A stretch of DNA of 64,000 nt from Perognathus longimembris pacificus (Eukaryota > Chordata > Mammalia > Rodentia > Heteromyidae): assembly GCF_023159225.1 (NCBI RefSeq), contig NC_063168.1, forward strand, positions 47,006,562-47,070,561. The letters run 5' to 3'. Numbering within the stretch: position 1 is the stretch's first letter; each line of letters starts with the position of its first letter. The position numbers and the translations under genes are program-made. Positions 42,425-53,637 of this stretch are shown here, in pieces. Below the pieces are notes generated by a model. The model was not told where the DNA came from. It saw only the letters and a program-made list of their open reading frames with translations, and made no database searches.

Positions 42425-42545
42425 TTTATTTATTGTTATATGTATTATATGTAATATGTATACTATATAATATGTATATTATATAATATGTATGGTGTAA
42501 ATACTGTGTGTTATATATTAAACAATATACATTTATAGTTTTATA
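42425..42545. repeat. AT-rich low-complexity tract
   Basis: Imperfect 'ataatatgtatactatat'-type units with several local inverted repeats. No gene. Confidence 0.85.
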
Positions 42546-42734
42546 TAGTATAAAACTAATGAGGTACAAATAGATTTGTTTTCTAGAGTTAATCTTAAAA
42601 ACAATAAAAGAATATATGAAGGTAAAGTTCTAACCATCCCACGTAACAGGTGCTGCTCCCCATCATAACTGAAAGTATGTACCACCCATATTTCAAGTTC
42701 TGACACCAGGTAAATGCCTAGTTTAAAAAAAAAG

Positions 42735-42934
42735 ATTGGATGGATGGATGAGTAGATGGATGATAGATGGGTGGATGATAAATGATGGGTGGATGGATGG
42801 ATAGATGAATGGTGGATGGATTGATAGATGGATAGGTGGATAGCAGATGGAGGGATAGTAGATGAATGGATGGTGGACGGATGGATGGTGCATAAATGAT
42901 AGGTGGATGGATAGATAGATAGACAGACAGACAG
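42735..42934. repeat. (GGAT)n / (GATG)n imperfect minisatellite-like array
   Basis: About 200 bp of diverged GGAT/GATA/GATG tetramers ending in GACA units (42922-42933). The number of variants indicates an old array. Reads as Pro-Ser-Ile-His on the minus strand. Confidence 0.93.
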
Positions 42935-42982
42935 AATAATAATGTTCTGGGAAATCATGCCTCCTACTCCAGATGAGTTTTG

Positions 42983-43196
42983 TTTTGTTTTTTTTTTTTT
43001 TTTGGCCAGTCCTGGGGCTTGGACTCAGGGCCTGAGCACTGTCCCTGGCTTCTTCCCGCTCAAGGCTAGCACTCTGCCACTTGAGCCACAGCGCCCCTGC
43101 TGGCCGTTTTCTGTATATGTGGTGCTGGGGAATCGAACCCAGGGCCTCATGTATATGAGGCAGGCACTCTTGCCACTAGGCCATATCCCCAGCCCC
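42983..43196 (-). repeat. ID-ID composite SINE, antisense, young copy with TSD
   Basis: T-tail 42983-43003, then the reversed second and first ID halves. On the minus strand the head has an intact A-box-like 'tggcctagtggc' and a B box 'ggttcgattcc' matching the Pol III consensus. Exact target-site duplication ccagatgagtttt at 42970-42982 and 43197-43209. About 95% identical by eye to the copy at 57742. Confidence 0.95.
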
Positions 43197-43209
43197 CCAG
43201 ATGAGTTTT

Positions 43210-44345
43210 TAATCTGTTACTCAACTCATTTGATATTTGGGGATATTTTTTCATTTTAATACCAATAACATGAAACAGGTCATTAGTTTCATCTTCAGTG
43301 AGCATATGGATGAAAAAAGATAAAATTTTTTTGGTTGTGGTTTTTTTGGCTGCATAGCTGAGTTTTCCAAAGAATGTGACAGAATCGCAATTGTTGTCTC
43401 TTAAATAACAACATAAAATAAATGTTCTAGGAAATAATTCTTACAAGAACAAGTGGAGATTTCTATGTAGGTTAATAAAAGAAAACCCAAAAGAGACTCA
43501 GTTCCATACACAGAAGGCTGGTGTTTGTCCTTCTAGTGGGAGGCTCTCACTGAGACTCTCTATGAGCTGATTCCACCTGCAGGAGCCTCGCATCCACTTG
43601 TGGATGGGTCAGAAAATGCAACGTAGGCAGAAGGCAAATCATTATGGTCTCTGATTCCGGTAAAAATAGCATAATAAGAATTGTCAGGAATACAAAAAAG
43701 AATTACATAGAAGCTGGAGTCCAACATGTTCCTCCTTGACTAGGGGCTGCTAAATTAAGTTAGGAACCGGGATGGAGTTAAGCTCCGGGATGAGACAGCG
43801 CTGATCAAAGGACCAGCTCCAATTTGTCAAGGCTGTTAGTTGTTAACCTGACAGCTACTCTCAGGAACCCTAAGTCCCAGAAGGTGTTTGGTGGCACAGT
43901 CCTTTTCTTTCACACCTCACTTCCTACAGAGTTTACAGTTCTTCTGTTTCAAGCATAAGGTTTTCAAATGGCTCCTTCTGGAGCATCATCTGAGGAACAA
44001 TGAAGGGAAGAGAATGAGGACAAAGAACAGTGGTCCCTGCCCTACTTCAACAACAGAAGAAAAGTGAGTCTTGCTTCACTTCAAGAACAGAAGTTCCTCT
44101 TGAATTTATATAATATGTTGGGGTGCCCCTAGGGCTTCTGGTTATTACTGAAAGTAGCATTGGATACCAACATTGAGAAATATTCAGCAAATATGTATAG
44201 ATCCAAATACAGATGAGAGGCTGTCAAGAACCCCAGCATCGGCTTTCAGGAAGCCCAAAGTCAGCTGAGGATAGATAGACACATCCCATGGGTAACTGTT
44301 TACATGGAAGCAATTCCCGCTACAGGACAGACAACCAAGTAGGCA
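43210..44345. other. Unassigned stretch
   Basis: No recognised repeat or long frame. Confidence 0.4.
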
Positions 44346-44349
44346 GCTC

Positions 44350-44560
44350 ATCTGATCATCGCTACAAGTACGGCTTGTACCAGTTACACATTGCCATCCC
44401 CATTTTACAAATGAGAAACTGACACGTCAATTGCTCATGCTCAGGAGCCAGGATTGGTGCCCTAGTTTGGGAACCAAAGACTGGTACCAAAGCTTCCTCC
44501 TCACCAGCTTCTGAGACCAGGCTGATATCTCCATTTGTACCACAGCAGGCAACCCCCACT
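44350..44560 (-). repeat. MIR fragment, antisense
   Basis: 'tgccatccccattttacaaa', 'tgagaaactgacacgtcaat' and 'tgctcatgctcaggagccag' match antisense MIR core. Confidence 0.65.
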
Positions 44561-45190
44561 CCAGGTGGCTTTGTGATGGTGAGTACCATCCTAAGGGAGA
44601 AAAGGAAATAACCTAAGACACATCAATATTTTTAAGAATGCAGCTGTTTTCAAGGGGGGGGAAGCCTTTATCAATCTAGAATTTACGTGTAATTGCAGCA
44701 TAGAGCACTAGGGAAAAATGTGCTTTATGCCTGTGGGGAGGAGATGGACAAAAAACCGCTTTCTTCACTGTGTTACCCTTTCTGGGATGTCTCCACCCCA
44801 TCTCTACACCTCAGTCCTGTATCACTCTGATAGGCTGTTTTCCCCTTATGATAGCAAAACTATCTCTAAAAAAAATCAGGAAATTAGTCATTTACTTGCT
44901 TGTTGGTGTATCTTCAGGTCACTGTGACATACCTGCATTATACAGCTCTGTCTTCTGGTGAAAGAGTGTGAGATTTATCAGGGTAGGGTGGTAAGGACAT
45001 TTTTTTATGTGTGTATAGATAAGTCAAGAATTCTCTAGGGTGACTACCAATGTTTGTGTGTGTACATGTGCATATGGCCACCCAACATAACTTTTGAATA
45101 TTTCCAGTGTTCCTAAAAATAAACACAAAAACAAACCCCACCCCTCCACAAACCTGGGATCTTCCCCTGTTTTCTCCTACACGAGACAAC
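44561..45190. other. Unassigned stretch
   Basis: Short frames only. A seven-to-eight-base G run at 44656-44663. Confidence 0.35.
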
Positions 45191-45270
45191 AATGGTTACT
45201 ATTCATAGAGCACCTATTATGTTCTAGGCCTTGTCCTGGGTATAAATATGTTCTATGTCACCCTTAGCTC
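45191..45270 (-). repeat. MIR fragment, antisense
   Basis: 'ggttactattcatagagcac', 'ctattatgttctaggccttg' is the reversed MIR 3' part. Confidence 0.5.
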
Positions 45271-45344
45271 AACTTTTCGTTTGCTTCTCTTCCTTCCCCA
45301 ACTCTGAGTTTCCTAGGCTTCCACAGCAAGGAACTTCTAATTGG

Positions 45345-45645
45345 ATGACAAAAAGCAACAGAAATGTACCCTCTGAAAGGTTTGGAGGCTAGGAATCCGA
45401 AGTTAAGATTGTGTCAGTATCATGCTTCCTTAGACACCAATGAAGGAGAGTCATTCTTTAAGTTCCTTCAGCTTCCAAAAACTCCAGGCATTCGCTAGCT
45501 TGTGGTAGCATCATTCCATACTTAGGCTCCAACATCACATGACATCTGGCATTATCTTTACTACATCAGTAGAGAGCCTACTTCCAAATATAGTCACATT
45601 CTGAGGTACTATGGTTAGGACTTCAACATAACATTTTCTTTTTCC
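45345..45645 (-). mobile_element. ERVL-MaLR LTR fragment (MLT1-like), antisense
   Basis: Landmarks 'caacagaaatgtaccctctg', 'ggtttggaggctaggaatcc', 'cttccaaatatagtcacatt' and 'gaggtactatggttaggact' occur in the order of an antisense MLT1 LTR with internal deletions. Confidence 0.62.
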
Positions 45646-45699
45646 TAGAAACAATTCAACTCATAGCACTTACTCATGGAAGAATGATGGCTAAAGATC

Positions 45700-46019
45700 A
45701 TACAAGAAGGGAAGCATACACCTGTAATCTTAGCTACTTGGGAGGTAGAGATCAGGAGGATTTTGGTTTGAGGCCAGCCCAGGGAAAAAAGTTCATAAGC
45801 CCCTATCACAATCAATAAAGCCTGGGTGTATGGTGGTTTACTCTTGTTACCTCAGCCACTTAGGGAGCACAAATAGGAAGATTGTAGGCCAGGCTGGCTC
45901 AAGCATAAATGGGAGACCCTTTATGAAAAATAACTAAATAAAAAGACTGGGACATATTGCAAGGGAAAACTTGTCGAGCAAGCAGAAGGCCCTGAGTTCA
46001 AACCCCAGTACCTACAAAA
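45700..46019 (+). repeat. 7SL-7SL-ID three-module SINE
   Basis: Module 1 'gggaagcatacacctgtaat' to 'caatcaataaa' (45709-45820). Module 2 'gcctgggtgtatggtggttt' to 'ataactaaataaa' (45821-45943). ID-like module 45944-46012 ('gccctgagttcaaaccccag'), A-tail 46016-46022. The clearest example of this architecture in the window. Confidence 0.72.
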
Positions 46020-46031
46020 AAAAGTCAGTGA

Positions 46032-46272
46032 GAAGCCAGGTGCCAATGACTCACACCTAAGCTACTCAGAAGGCTATGATCTGAGAATTATGGTTTGTAG
46101 TTAGCCAGGGCAGGAGAGTCCATGAGAGTATTATTTCCAATTAACCAGCAGAAAGCCAGAAGTGGAGCTGTGGCTTAAATGGTAGAGCACTATCCTTGAG
46201 CAAAAGAGCTCAGGGACAACACCTAGGTCCCAAGTTCAAGCCCCAGGACTAGCACAAAGCATTAATAATAAC
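46032..46272 (+). repeat. 7SL-ID composite SINE with TSD
   Basis: 'gccaggtgccaatgactcac', 'gctatgatctgagaattatg', 'ttccaattaaccagcagaaa', 'gcaaaagagctcagggacaa', 'gccccaggactagcacaaag'. Flanked by 'aaagtcagtgag' (46020-46031) and 'aaagttagtgag', one base different. Confidence 0.92.
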
Positions 46273-46302
46273 AAAAAGTTAGTGAGGCTGTATTTCAATA
46301 AA

Positions 46303-46515
46303 TAAGCAAGGTATGGAGGTTCATACCTATGATCCCAGCTACATAGGAGGTAGAATTGTAGTCTGAGGCTGGCTCAGAGCCATTAAAACCACTCTAAAAA
46401 AATAACTAAAATAGAAAAGGGGCCAAGAGTATGGCTCAAGTGGTAGAGTGCCTGTCTAGTAAGTACAAGTTCTCTAAGTTCAAATTCCAGTACTGCCAAA
46501 AAAATTAATTTAAAA
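46303..46515 (+). repeat. Old 7SL-ID SINE
   Basis: 'gcaaggtatggaggttcata', 'gatcccagctacataggagg', 'ggctcaagtggtagagtgcc', 'caaattccagtactgccaaa' with an A-rich tail. Confidence 0.8.
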
Positions 46516-47348
46516 AAATTCAGTCAATAGAAAAGAACCTCTCCACATCATGTTGTAGTTGAAAGTCCAAAAAGAATACAGAACAAAGAAAGAATACTGA
46601 AAAACCTAACAGAACAAGGAAAGAATGTTGAAAACATAAAAGAGAAGTGAGAAAGAGAAATATCAGGTCACTCATAAAGGAGAAACCTTTCAGAATAATA
46701 GTGAACCTCTCAGCAGGAACGCTGAAGGATAAGACCACATAGACTGATGTATTTTCAAAACAAAATAACTGCTAATCAAGAGTACTACCTCCAGTAAAGC
46801 TATCCTTTAATGAAGGGCAAATAAAGACTTTCCATGATAAGCATAAACAAAAGCAATTCATGATCACTTAGACAGCACTGTAGAAAATATTTAAAGGAAT
46901 ACTATATGAACAAAGAGAAGGGGAAAGAGGAGGAGGAGGAAGAAGAGAAATACACAAACCTGAGGACTTAGGATATAGTAAATTTCACAGGAAAAAATAG
47001 AAAAACAAATGATAAACAAGAAAGAATAAAACACTGTTAACTCAGTAAGTAGATAAACCTCAAATAACTCTAAATGCAAATTATCTTAACTCTCCAATTG
47101 AAAGATGCAGAACAGTTGAGTAGATTAAAAAGTAAAATTCAATGGCTCTCTACAAGAAAACTCTCTTCACTGGCAAAGATATACACAAACAGAGGGCGAA
47201 AGGATAAAAATATTCCAAGCAACTAGAGTCTAAAAACAAGCAAGAGTAACTACATTCATCTGGCAAAGTGGACTTCAAACCAGAAAGTCACTATATATTA
47301 ATAAAGGGAATCATTAGTAAAGATGACAAACCCTTAGCCGAATAAACC

Positions 47349-47352
<4 letters not shown>

Positions 47353-47394
<42 letters not shown>
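47353..47394. repeat. (GA)n microsatellite in L1
   Basis: About 20 GA units within the degenerate L1. Confidence 0.95.
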
Positions 47395-47396
<2 letters not shown>

Positions 47397-47683
47397 AAAT
47401 TAATAAATTTAGAGGTAAATATGAAATAGTATATATACCATGGAAATCCACAAAAGCATTAGGAAACATTTTGAAATTTTACATTCCAATCAATTAGAAA
47501 ATCTAAAGGAAGTGGATAAATATATATACACATATGCCCTACCAAAACTGAACCAAGAGGATATAAGCAATGTAAATAAACAAAATAGATCTATAGCAAG
47601 AAATGAGATTAAAGGAGTATTAAAGAGTCTGCCAATAAGAAAAGTTCAGGACTACATAGATTCCCTGATGAATTCTACCAAAT

Positions 47684-48360
47684 ATTATTTATTTTTATTA
47701 TTTTATAAAAGTGATATACAGAAGGTTTATAGTTATGTAAGTCAGGTAAAAAGTGCATTTCCTTTTGGGCAATGTCATTCCTTCCCCTCCCTTTCTCCTA
47801 GTTTTTCCTTCTCATCCCTACCCATAAATTGTATAGTTCATTTTCAACAGTGTCCAGTGAGTACCACTGCTGCATTTGTTCACCCTTTGTCCCTCCATTT
47901 CCTTGCCTCTCCTTAGCTTCCCAAAGACATATAAACAATCAAGCAGGACAAAAACAAAAGAGCAAACAAGAACAAAAAAACCTTGTTTCCATTTCCTGGA
48001 GTTCATTTTGATAAATATTATTTTGTGTGATCAGACACACATAGGCATTGAGTCTTTGTGTTCCACTCCTAAGAGTATCTTCTTTTGGTCTCACTGTGTG
48101 AATGCCTAAAGACCTGTATAATTTATTATGTCCCTGTGTATTTCAGATCCAGCTTCTGTATATGAGATAAAACATACACCATTGGTCTTTCTGAGCTGGC
48201 TTACCTCACTTAACACTTGTTAAGTGACTTGTTCTAGGTCCATCCATTTCCTTGCAAATGACATAATATTCTTTGTAATAGCTGTAAAATTTTATTGTGT
48301 ATAGGAATCACATTTTTTATCTACTCATCTATTGTAGGACAACTGGGCTGTTTCCACGAC
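47684..48360 (-). mobile_element. 5'-truncated antisense L1 nested in sense L1
   Basis: Minus-strand L1 3' end: T-rich tail (47684-47705), G-rich 3'UTR (reverse of 47775-47825), and an ORF2-end remnant near 48235-48355 ('ctgtaaaattttattgtgta', 'actgggctgtttccacgac'). Exact 11-bp target-site duplication ttctaccaaat at 47673-47683 and 48361-48371. It splits the host L1 between 'ctgatgaa' and 'ctttaaagaagaa'. Diverged from the copy at 41255 but of the same 3'UTR type. Confidence 0.88.
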
Positions 48361-49074
48361 TTCTACCAAATCTTTAAAGAAGAACTAATACTATTTCCCC
48401 CTCAAGTGATTCCATAAATTAGAAGGACTAGGAAAAATTCCAAACTCACTCTACAAAACCCATATTACCCAGATGCCAAAACCAGATAAGAGAGTGTGGC
48501 AAAGAACAACAACAGAGGAAAAATACTTTAATTTAATATTTCTTTAATGAACATCGATGCAAAAATCCTCAACAAAATACCTGCAAATTGAACTCAACAA
48601 CGTATCAGAATAGTACACCTTGATCAAACTGAGTTCATTTCAAGGACATAATGATGGTTCAACAAATCAATAGATATTCCACAGAACATAAATACAATCA
48701 AGGACAAACATCACACAGTCAACTCAATAGATACAGAAAAAGGCTTTTTGACAAATTTCAACATCTCTTGATGAAAAAAAAATCCCTGAGTAAATTAGAA
48801 ATAGAGGGAGCATATCTCCACATAGTAAAGGCTATGTAAGATAAACCTTAACCAACATTATGTTGTAAACACTGAAAGCATTTCCTCTAACATCAGAAAT
48901 GAGACAAGGGTGCCCACATTCCTCACTTTCATTCAGTACAGTACTTGAATTCTTAACCAGAACAAGGAAAAAACAAGGAAAGTAATAAAGGAATACAACC
49001 AGGAAAAAAAGAGGTCAAAGTATCTCTATTTGCAGACAATATGATCCTATACTTAAAATACCCTAAAAACTACT

Positions 49075-49096
49075 AAAAAAAAAAAAAAAAAAAAAA
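49075..49096. repeat. Poly(A) tract in L1
   Basis: More than 20 As inside L1 ORF2 sequence just after the reverse transcriptase core; an expansion, not a tail. Confidence 0.95.
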
Positions 49097-49253
49097 GCCA
49101 AAACAAAACTACTTGTTAGACCTGGAGAACACTTTCAGCAAAGTAGCAGGATACAAATCAACATATAAATGCAGTGGCTAGTGGCTTTTCTATACACCAA
49201 TAATCAAAAGACTGACAAAGAAATCAACAAAGCAATCCCATTCACAATAGCCT

Positions 49254-49254
<1 letters not shown>

Positions 49255-49295
<41 letters not shown>
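49255..49295. repeat. (AC)n microsatellite in L1
   Basis: About 19 AC units inserted within L1 ORF2 between 'cacaatagcctaa' and 'ccctaccagtaaaccc'. Confidence 0.96.
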
Positions 49296-49299
<4 letters not shown>

Positions 49300-49605
49300 C
49301 CCTACCAGTAAACCCAACAAAGGATATGAAAGATCTTTACAGTGAAAAACCATAAAACACTTAAAAAAATCTGAAGACCCTAAAAGATTCAAAGACCTTC
49401 CATGTTCATAGATTGGCAATTTTATATTGTAAAAACGATATTGTTGAAAACATCTACAAATTCAATACAATCTCCAGCAAAATTTCAATAACATTCTTTA
49501 CTGAAATAAGCAAATATAATCCTAAAATTCCTATGCAAGTCCAAAAGACCTTGAATAACAAGGCAATCCTGAGCAAAGAAAATTAATGGGAGCTATTAAA
49601 ACACC

Positions 49606-49611
<6 letters not shown>

Positions 49612-49640
<29 letters not shown>
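49612..49640. repeat. (GA)n microsatellite replacing L1 sequence
   Basis: About 14 AG units between 'cacctgatttg' and 'cctacagaatggg'. L1 sequence expected between these two points is missing, so a deletion accompanies the repeat. Confidence 0.85.
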
Positions 49641-49642
<2 letters not shown>

Positions 49643-50636
49643 TACAGAATGGGAGAAAATTCTTAGATATCCATTTAACAGAGATTTATTATGCAGAATA
49701 ATTTTAAAAATTCAAAAATGTTAACACCAAAAGACTAAATAACTCAATCAATAAATGGGCAAATGAATTGAACAGACAGTTCTTAAAAGAAGTACAAATC
49801 ACCATTAAACACATTAAAAAATGTTCAACATCCCCAGCCATTAGGGAAATGCAATTAAAAACTACATCTAGTTAGAACAGCAATCAAAAAAACAAAAACA
49901 ACAAATGTTGGTAAAGATGTGGCAAGATGGGGAGAAAACAACCTTATACACTGTTGCAATGTAAATTAGTATAGCCACTAGGAAAATCAGTATGGAGGTT
50001 CCTTAAAAAAACAAACAAACAAACCTAACAATGATCCAACTATACCATGCCTAGGTTTATTCTCACATGAATCAAATTACATATATATGTACATATATAA
50101 CATATATATATATTCTCAACATATACTCATGTTTATCATGGCATGATTCACAATAGCCAGGTTACCAAATCAGCCTAGAAATCTATCAGTGGATAAGTGG
50201 ATAAAGAAAATATGATACACATACAAAACAAAGTATGTTGCAGCCATAAATAAAAATAAATTCATTTAAAGAAAATGGAGGGCTCTGTAGATAATTGTGT
50301 TAACAAAATAAACTAGACTCAGAAAGACAATCTGCCTATTTTGTCTCACATATAGAATCTAGGTTTTAATTAAAAAGGCATGAAATCAGAAGGACTATTT
50401 GAGAAGAAGAAGGAGACCAGTGGGAGGTAGAGAGAAGGGTAGAGAAAAGGTATTTGTAGGCTAAATATGATCCAAGTGTATTATATACACATGAAAATGT
50501 GTTACAGAAACTTATTATTTTGTACAATTAGTAGATACTCATAGAAAAAAAATTGTGAAAGCAAAATTGTTTCATCTCCCACCTTACCCTCAGTCAGGTA
50601 GCATCACAGACTTGAACACCTTGAAGAAATAAAATC

Positions 50637-50905
50637 ACGCCAGGCACTGGAGGCCCATATCTGTAATCCTAACCACTCAGGAAGCTGAGATCTAAGGATC
50701 AAAGTTCGAAGCCAGCCAGGGCAGAAAAGTCCCCATGAGGCTCTTATCTCCAATTAACAACTCAAAAATTGGAGGTAGAGCTGTGGCTCAACGTGGTAGA
50801 GTACTAGCCTTGAGCACCAAGAGTTTTCCCTTCCTTCCTCATCTCAGAGACAGCTCCAAGGCCCTGAGTTCAAGCCCCATGGAAAAAGGAAACAAGGAAA
50901 CAAGG
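50637..50905 (+). repeat. 7SL-ID composite SINE with 19-bp insertion
   Basis: 'gccaggcactggaggcccat', 'gatctaaggatcaaagttcg', 'tatctccaattaacaactca', 'gccttgagcaccaagag'. Then about 19 unexpected pyrimidine-rich bases (50825-50843), then 'ctcagagacagctccaaggc' and 'ctgagttcaagccccatgg' with an AAACAAGG tail. Confidence 0.88.
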
Positions 50906-50934
50906 AAAGGAAGGTGGGAGGAGGAGTCACACAG

Positions 50935-51215
50935 ACCTTATGTCTTCCTGCTGTTCCCTCTTCCTATGACTGCTCTCCCTTCTTTGCCTCCTTGGCACCT
51001 CAGCTCAAGTGTCCTGGCCAGCTAGACCTCCAGCCTGGAGAGGACCCCCTTTCCACAGGATCTCTGCACCTCACTTCTCTGCTTCAGCACTTTCATCACC
51101 ACCACTGCAGTTTTCCCTTCCGTCCTCACCATCAGACAGCCTTCAAAGAAAATAAATCTCTTTGCCTTGCTCATGTGGTCACCTTACTTCTCAGTGATCC
51201 TGGCTGACAGCAGAA
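50935..51215 (+). repeat. L2-like LINE fragment
   Basis: 'cctgctgttccctcttccta' and 'gcacctcagctcaagtgtcc' resemble L2 'cctgctgttccctctgcctg ... ctcaaatgtcacct'. Diverged, so tentative. Confidence 0.45.
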
Positions 51216-51997
51216 CACAGAGGCTGGTCCTCTACTACTTGGAAGGAAAATTCCAGCACCCATTCTTCCTCAGCCCCAAGCCTGGCTTATTAAACTTCAG
51301 GCATCTACTTTGTGGTCCACACCTTCCAACTTCCAGAGGCTGAACCAGGACATGGCTTCCCTTCTGGAACCCAACTCATGCCTGGTGGTCACAGGAGAGC
51401 TGGAGAGACGTGCTCCGCCTATCTCCTAGACTCCTTAGCTCTCCACACTGTCTCTCTCCCTCATCAAGGTGCAAAATGGGCATCTTCACCCCACTTTTTA
51501 CACAGGGACAGCATCCTCCATGGAAACACAGAACAGAGAACGTGGCTCCATTTTCTACCTCTCACATTAGCCAGCAGCAACAGTGGTCTTGCTCAAAGCC
51601 AGAACTTCCTCAGGATTCTGTGTCAGACCTTTAACATCACATCCTACCCCTCCCCTAAGCTTCTCCAACCTGCTGAAATCCTCCAGACCACAAAATACAT
51701 GTCACATGTAATTTAAACAGTCGCCACATTCAGATTAAACAAGGCAGTGCAGAGAGGACAGCCAAGCCATGTCCACAGCAATCTGCCAAGCCTGGGGTCT
51801 GGTGAGAACATCCCTGAATCCCTCACCCTCATGACAGTACCTCAGCCACATGGAGTGGCTCAGTATGATGCCACAGAAGGAAGCCAGCTGGCCATTCCTC
51901 ACTCCTTCACTCACTCACCTACTGTTACTCATTCAACCCTTTATCAGTCAACCTTGCTGGAGTTCTGATAGTGTCACTGGGACAATTTGTTACACTG
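51216..51997. other. Unassigned stretch
   Basis: A 134-codon plus-strand frame (51312-51716) and overlapping shorter ones, unrecognised. No exon features. Confidence 0.35.
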
Positions 51998-51998
51998 G

Positions 51999-52006
51999 GT
52001 TGGAGA

Positions 52007-52069
<63 letters not shown>
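51999..52069. repeat. (GA)n microsatellite
   Basis: About 35 GA units with one AAAG interruption. Appears as Arg-Glu or Ser-Leu repeats in translations. Confidence 0.97.
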
Positions 52070-52071
<2 letters not shown>

Positions 52072-53332
52072 CATTTCACTCTCATATACCAGCATTTTAA
52101 CTCCTGATGACAGACAAGGAAGCAAACAAGAAAAAGCAAAGGGCAACACAGAAGGGTAATCTGAAAGGGGGTCACCTCCAGGGACTGGGGCAGCCCCAAT
52201 CCTTCACCTTTGAGGATGAGCAGAAGAGGAGGAAAGAGCATGAGGCAGAGCTTCCAAGTAGATGGAAAAACACATTATGGGAAGAACAAACCACATCATT
52301 TGTCTAAGGTGTAGGATGTCTATTAAAAATAGAAATAGATGAAGCTAAAAACAATAGGAGACCAGTTTATAAAGGGTGTGTTAATAGCTGACTCAGTGGA
52401 ACTTGTTTCCATTCCCTTGACAATTCACACATTTAACCTACTACTGGTGGTAAATTTTCAAACTCAAAAATGTTCACTCTCTCCAAGAGGGGGATGATAA
52501 CTACATAGCCTTTCTATAGCTAATGCCTGTTCTGTTCTCATCTGCACACAACCCTAAGAAGCTCAGACAGAAATGTGGATGTGCTTGGGTACCCTCAGGT
52601 GGTCTCAGATTGGTTGTTTATCCAGGTGTGGTTTGTAGGTCACCTGGCATTTGCAATCATGCTCAGATATAAGAATTTGGCTTTGTAACTGAGATCTCAT
52701 CCCTGTGGCTTCCTACTTATTATTACTGACCTCTCTCTCCTGTTTGTTCTCATTCCTCTTCCTTTCTCTCTTCCTTTATAATTTATGTTTTTCTGGGCTC
52801 ACTACTGTTTGAAGCAGCTGTTGGATTTCTCATATCTGGGAAGTCCATTAACTGGCTGTTTACTTGTGCTCACATCATTAGCAAGAGTTGTTGGACAAAC
52901 TAAGCCTCTCACTCCAGGCCTACCCCAGCCCCCACCTCCACCCCAGGAAGTTACATCCTCTCCAGCTGGGGACAACCCTCCCAAGTAGCCCCTTCCCTTC
53001 TTTAACACCTTCAACTGGAAATTTGTGGGTTGTTTGAGTGTTTTTTTAATCAAGCCTATTTTATATCAAAATAGTTTGAAATTGCAATTACAATATGATA
53101 TGGGATTCTGGAAGAAAATGATTCTACTAAATTTACCTATTCTGGGTTCTTTCATCTAAGTCTACAAAGTATACCTTAACACACAAGGCCTTATTTTTAA
53201 CTACTTTTCCAAAAGTATGCCCACAAAATGAGCATGGGATGCCTAACCTGGGAGCATTTGCAGAAAATCAAGTCTGCACAGACTTACATCGGCTCAAGTC
53301 ATAACTTCCTGGAATTAAAAAATGTATCTGCA
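52070..53332. other. Unassigned stretch
   Basis: No recognised repeat. A small C-rich patch lies at 52920-52945. Short frames only. Confidence 0.4.
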
Positions 53333-53333
53333 G

Positions 53334-53496
53334 GGGCTGGGAATGTGGCTTAGCAGTAGAGTACTTGCCTAGCATGCATGAAGCACTACATAAACAGAAA
53401 AAGCCAGAAGTGACACTGTGGGTCAAGTGGTAGAGCAGAAAGAAGCCAAGGACAGTGCTCAGGCCCTGAGTTCAAGCCCCAGTACTAGCAAAAAGG
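53334..53496 (+). repeat. ID-ID composite SINE
   Basis: 'ggggctgggaatgtggctta', 'gcctagcatgcatgaagcac', a deletion of the first B box, 'tacataaacagaaaaagcca', then the second half with 'gccctgagttcaagccccag'. Its second half is also internally shortened. Confidence 0.88.
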
Positions 53497-53637
53497 TGAT
53501 GATGCAAATTTGGCAGTTTGCTGGCAACTGGTCTCTCTTCTGTCAGATCCCCATTCAGTCTGACTGGGGATGCTGTCTACAGGAGTGTTTGTGTTTACAG
53601 TGATCTCAATTACTTTTAATGTAAAAAAAATTATTAT

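Larger units (their letters stand above)
46640..50560 (+). mobile_element. Old L1 LINE, sense, interrupted and degenerate
   Basis: Sense L1 from the region upstream of or in early ORF2 to the 3'UTR. Landmarks: 'aaggataagaccacatagac', 'ctctctacaagaaaactctc', 'tgaaccaagaggatataagc', 'cagacaatatgatcctatac' (49034-49053, reverse transcriptase core), 'ttggtaaagatgtggcaaga', 'gtatgttgcagccataaata', 'gttacagaaacttattattt'. Interrupted at 47684-48360 by a younger antisense L1, and carrying (GA)n, (A)n and (AC)n expansions. Many stops. The catalytic FADD motif reads F-A-D-N. Not mobile. Confidence 0.85.

Noticed and set aside
42735..42934. GGAT array as a possible CRISPR-like or regulated tandem array
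   Set aside because: Units are diverged tetranucleotides without spacers; it is an ordinary old simple repeat.
47440..47916. 158-codon plus-strand frame
   Set aside because: A chimera: the first half is degenerate L1 ORF2 and the second half is the nested antisense L1 read backwards.
51312..51716. 134-codon plus-strand frame
   Set aside because: No domain recognised; likely chance in GC-moderate sequence.
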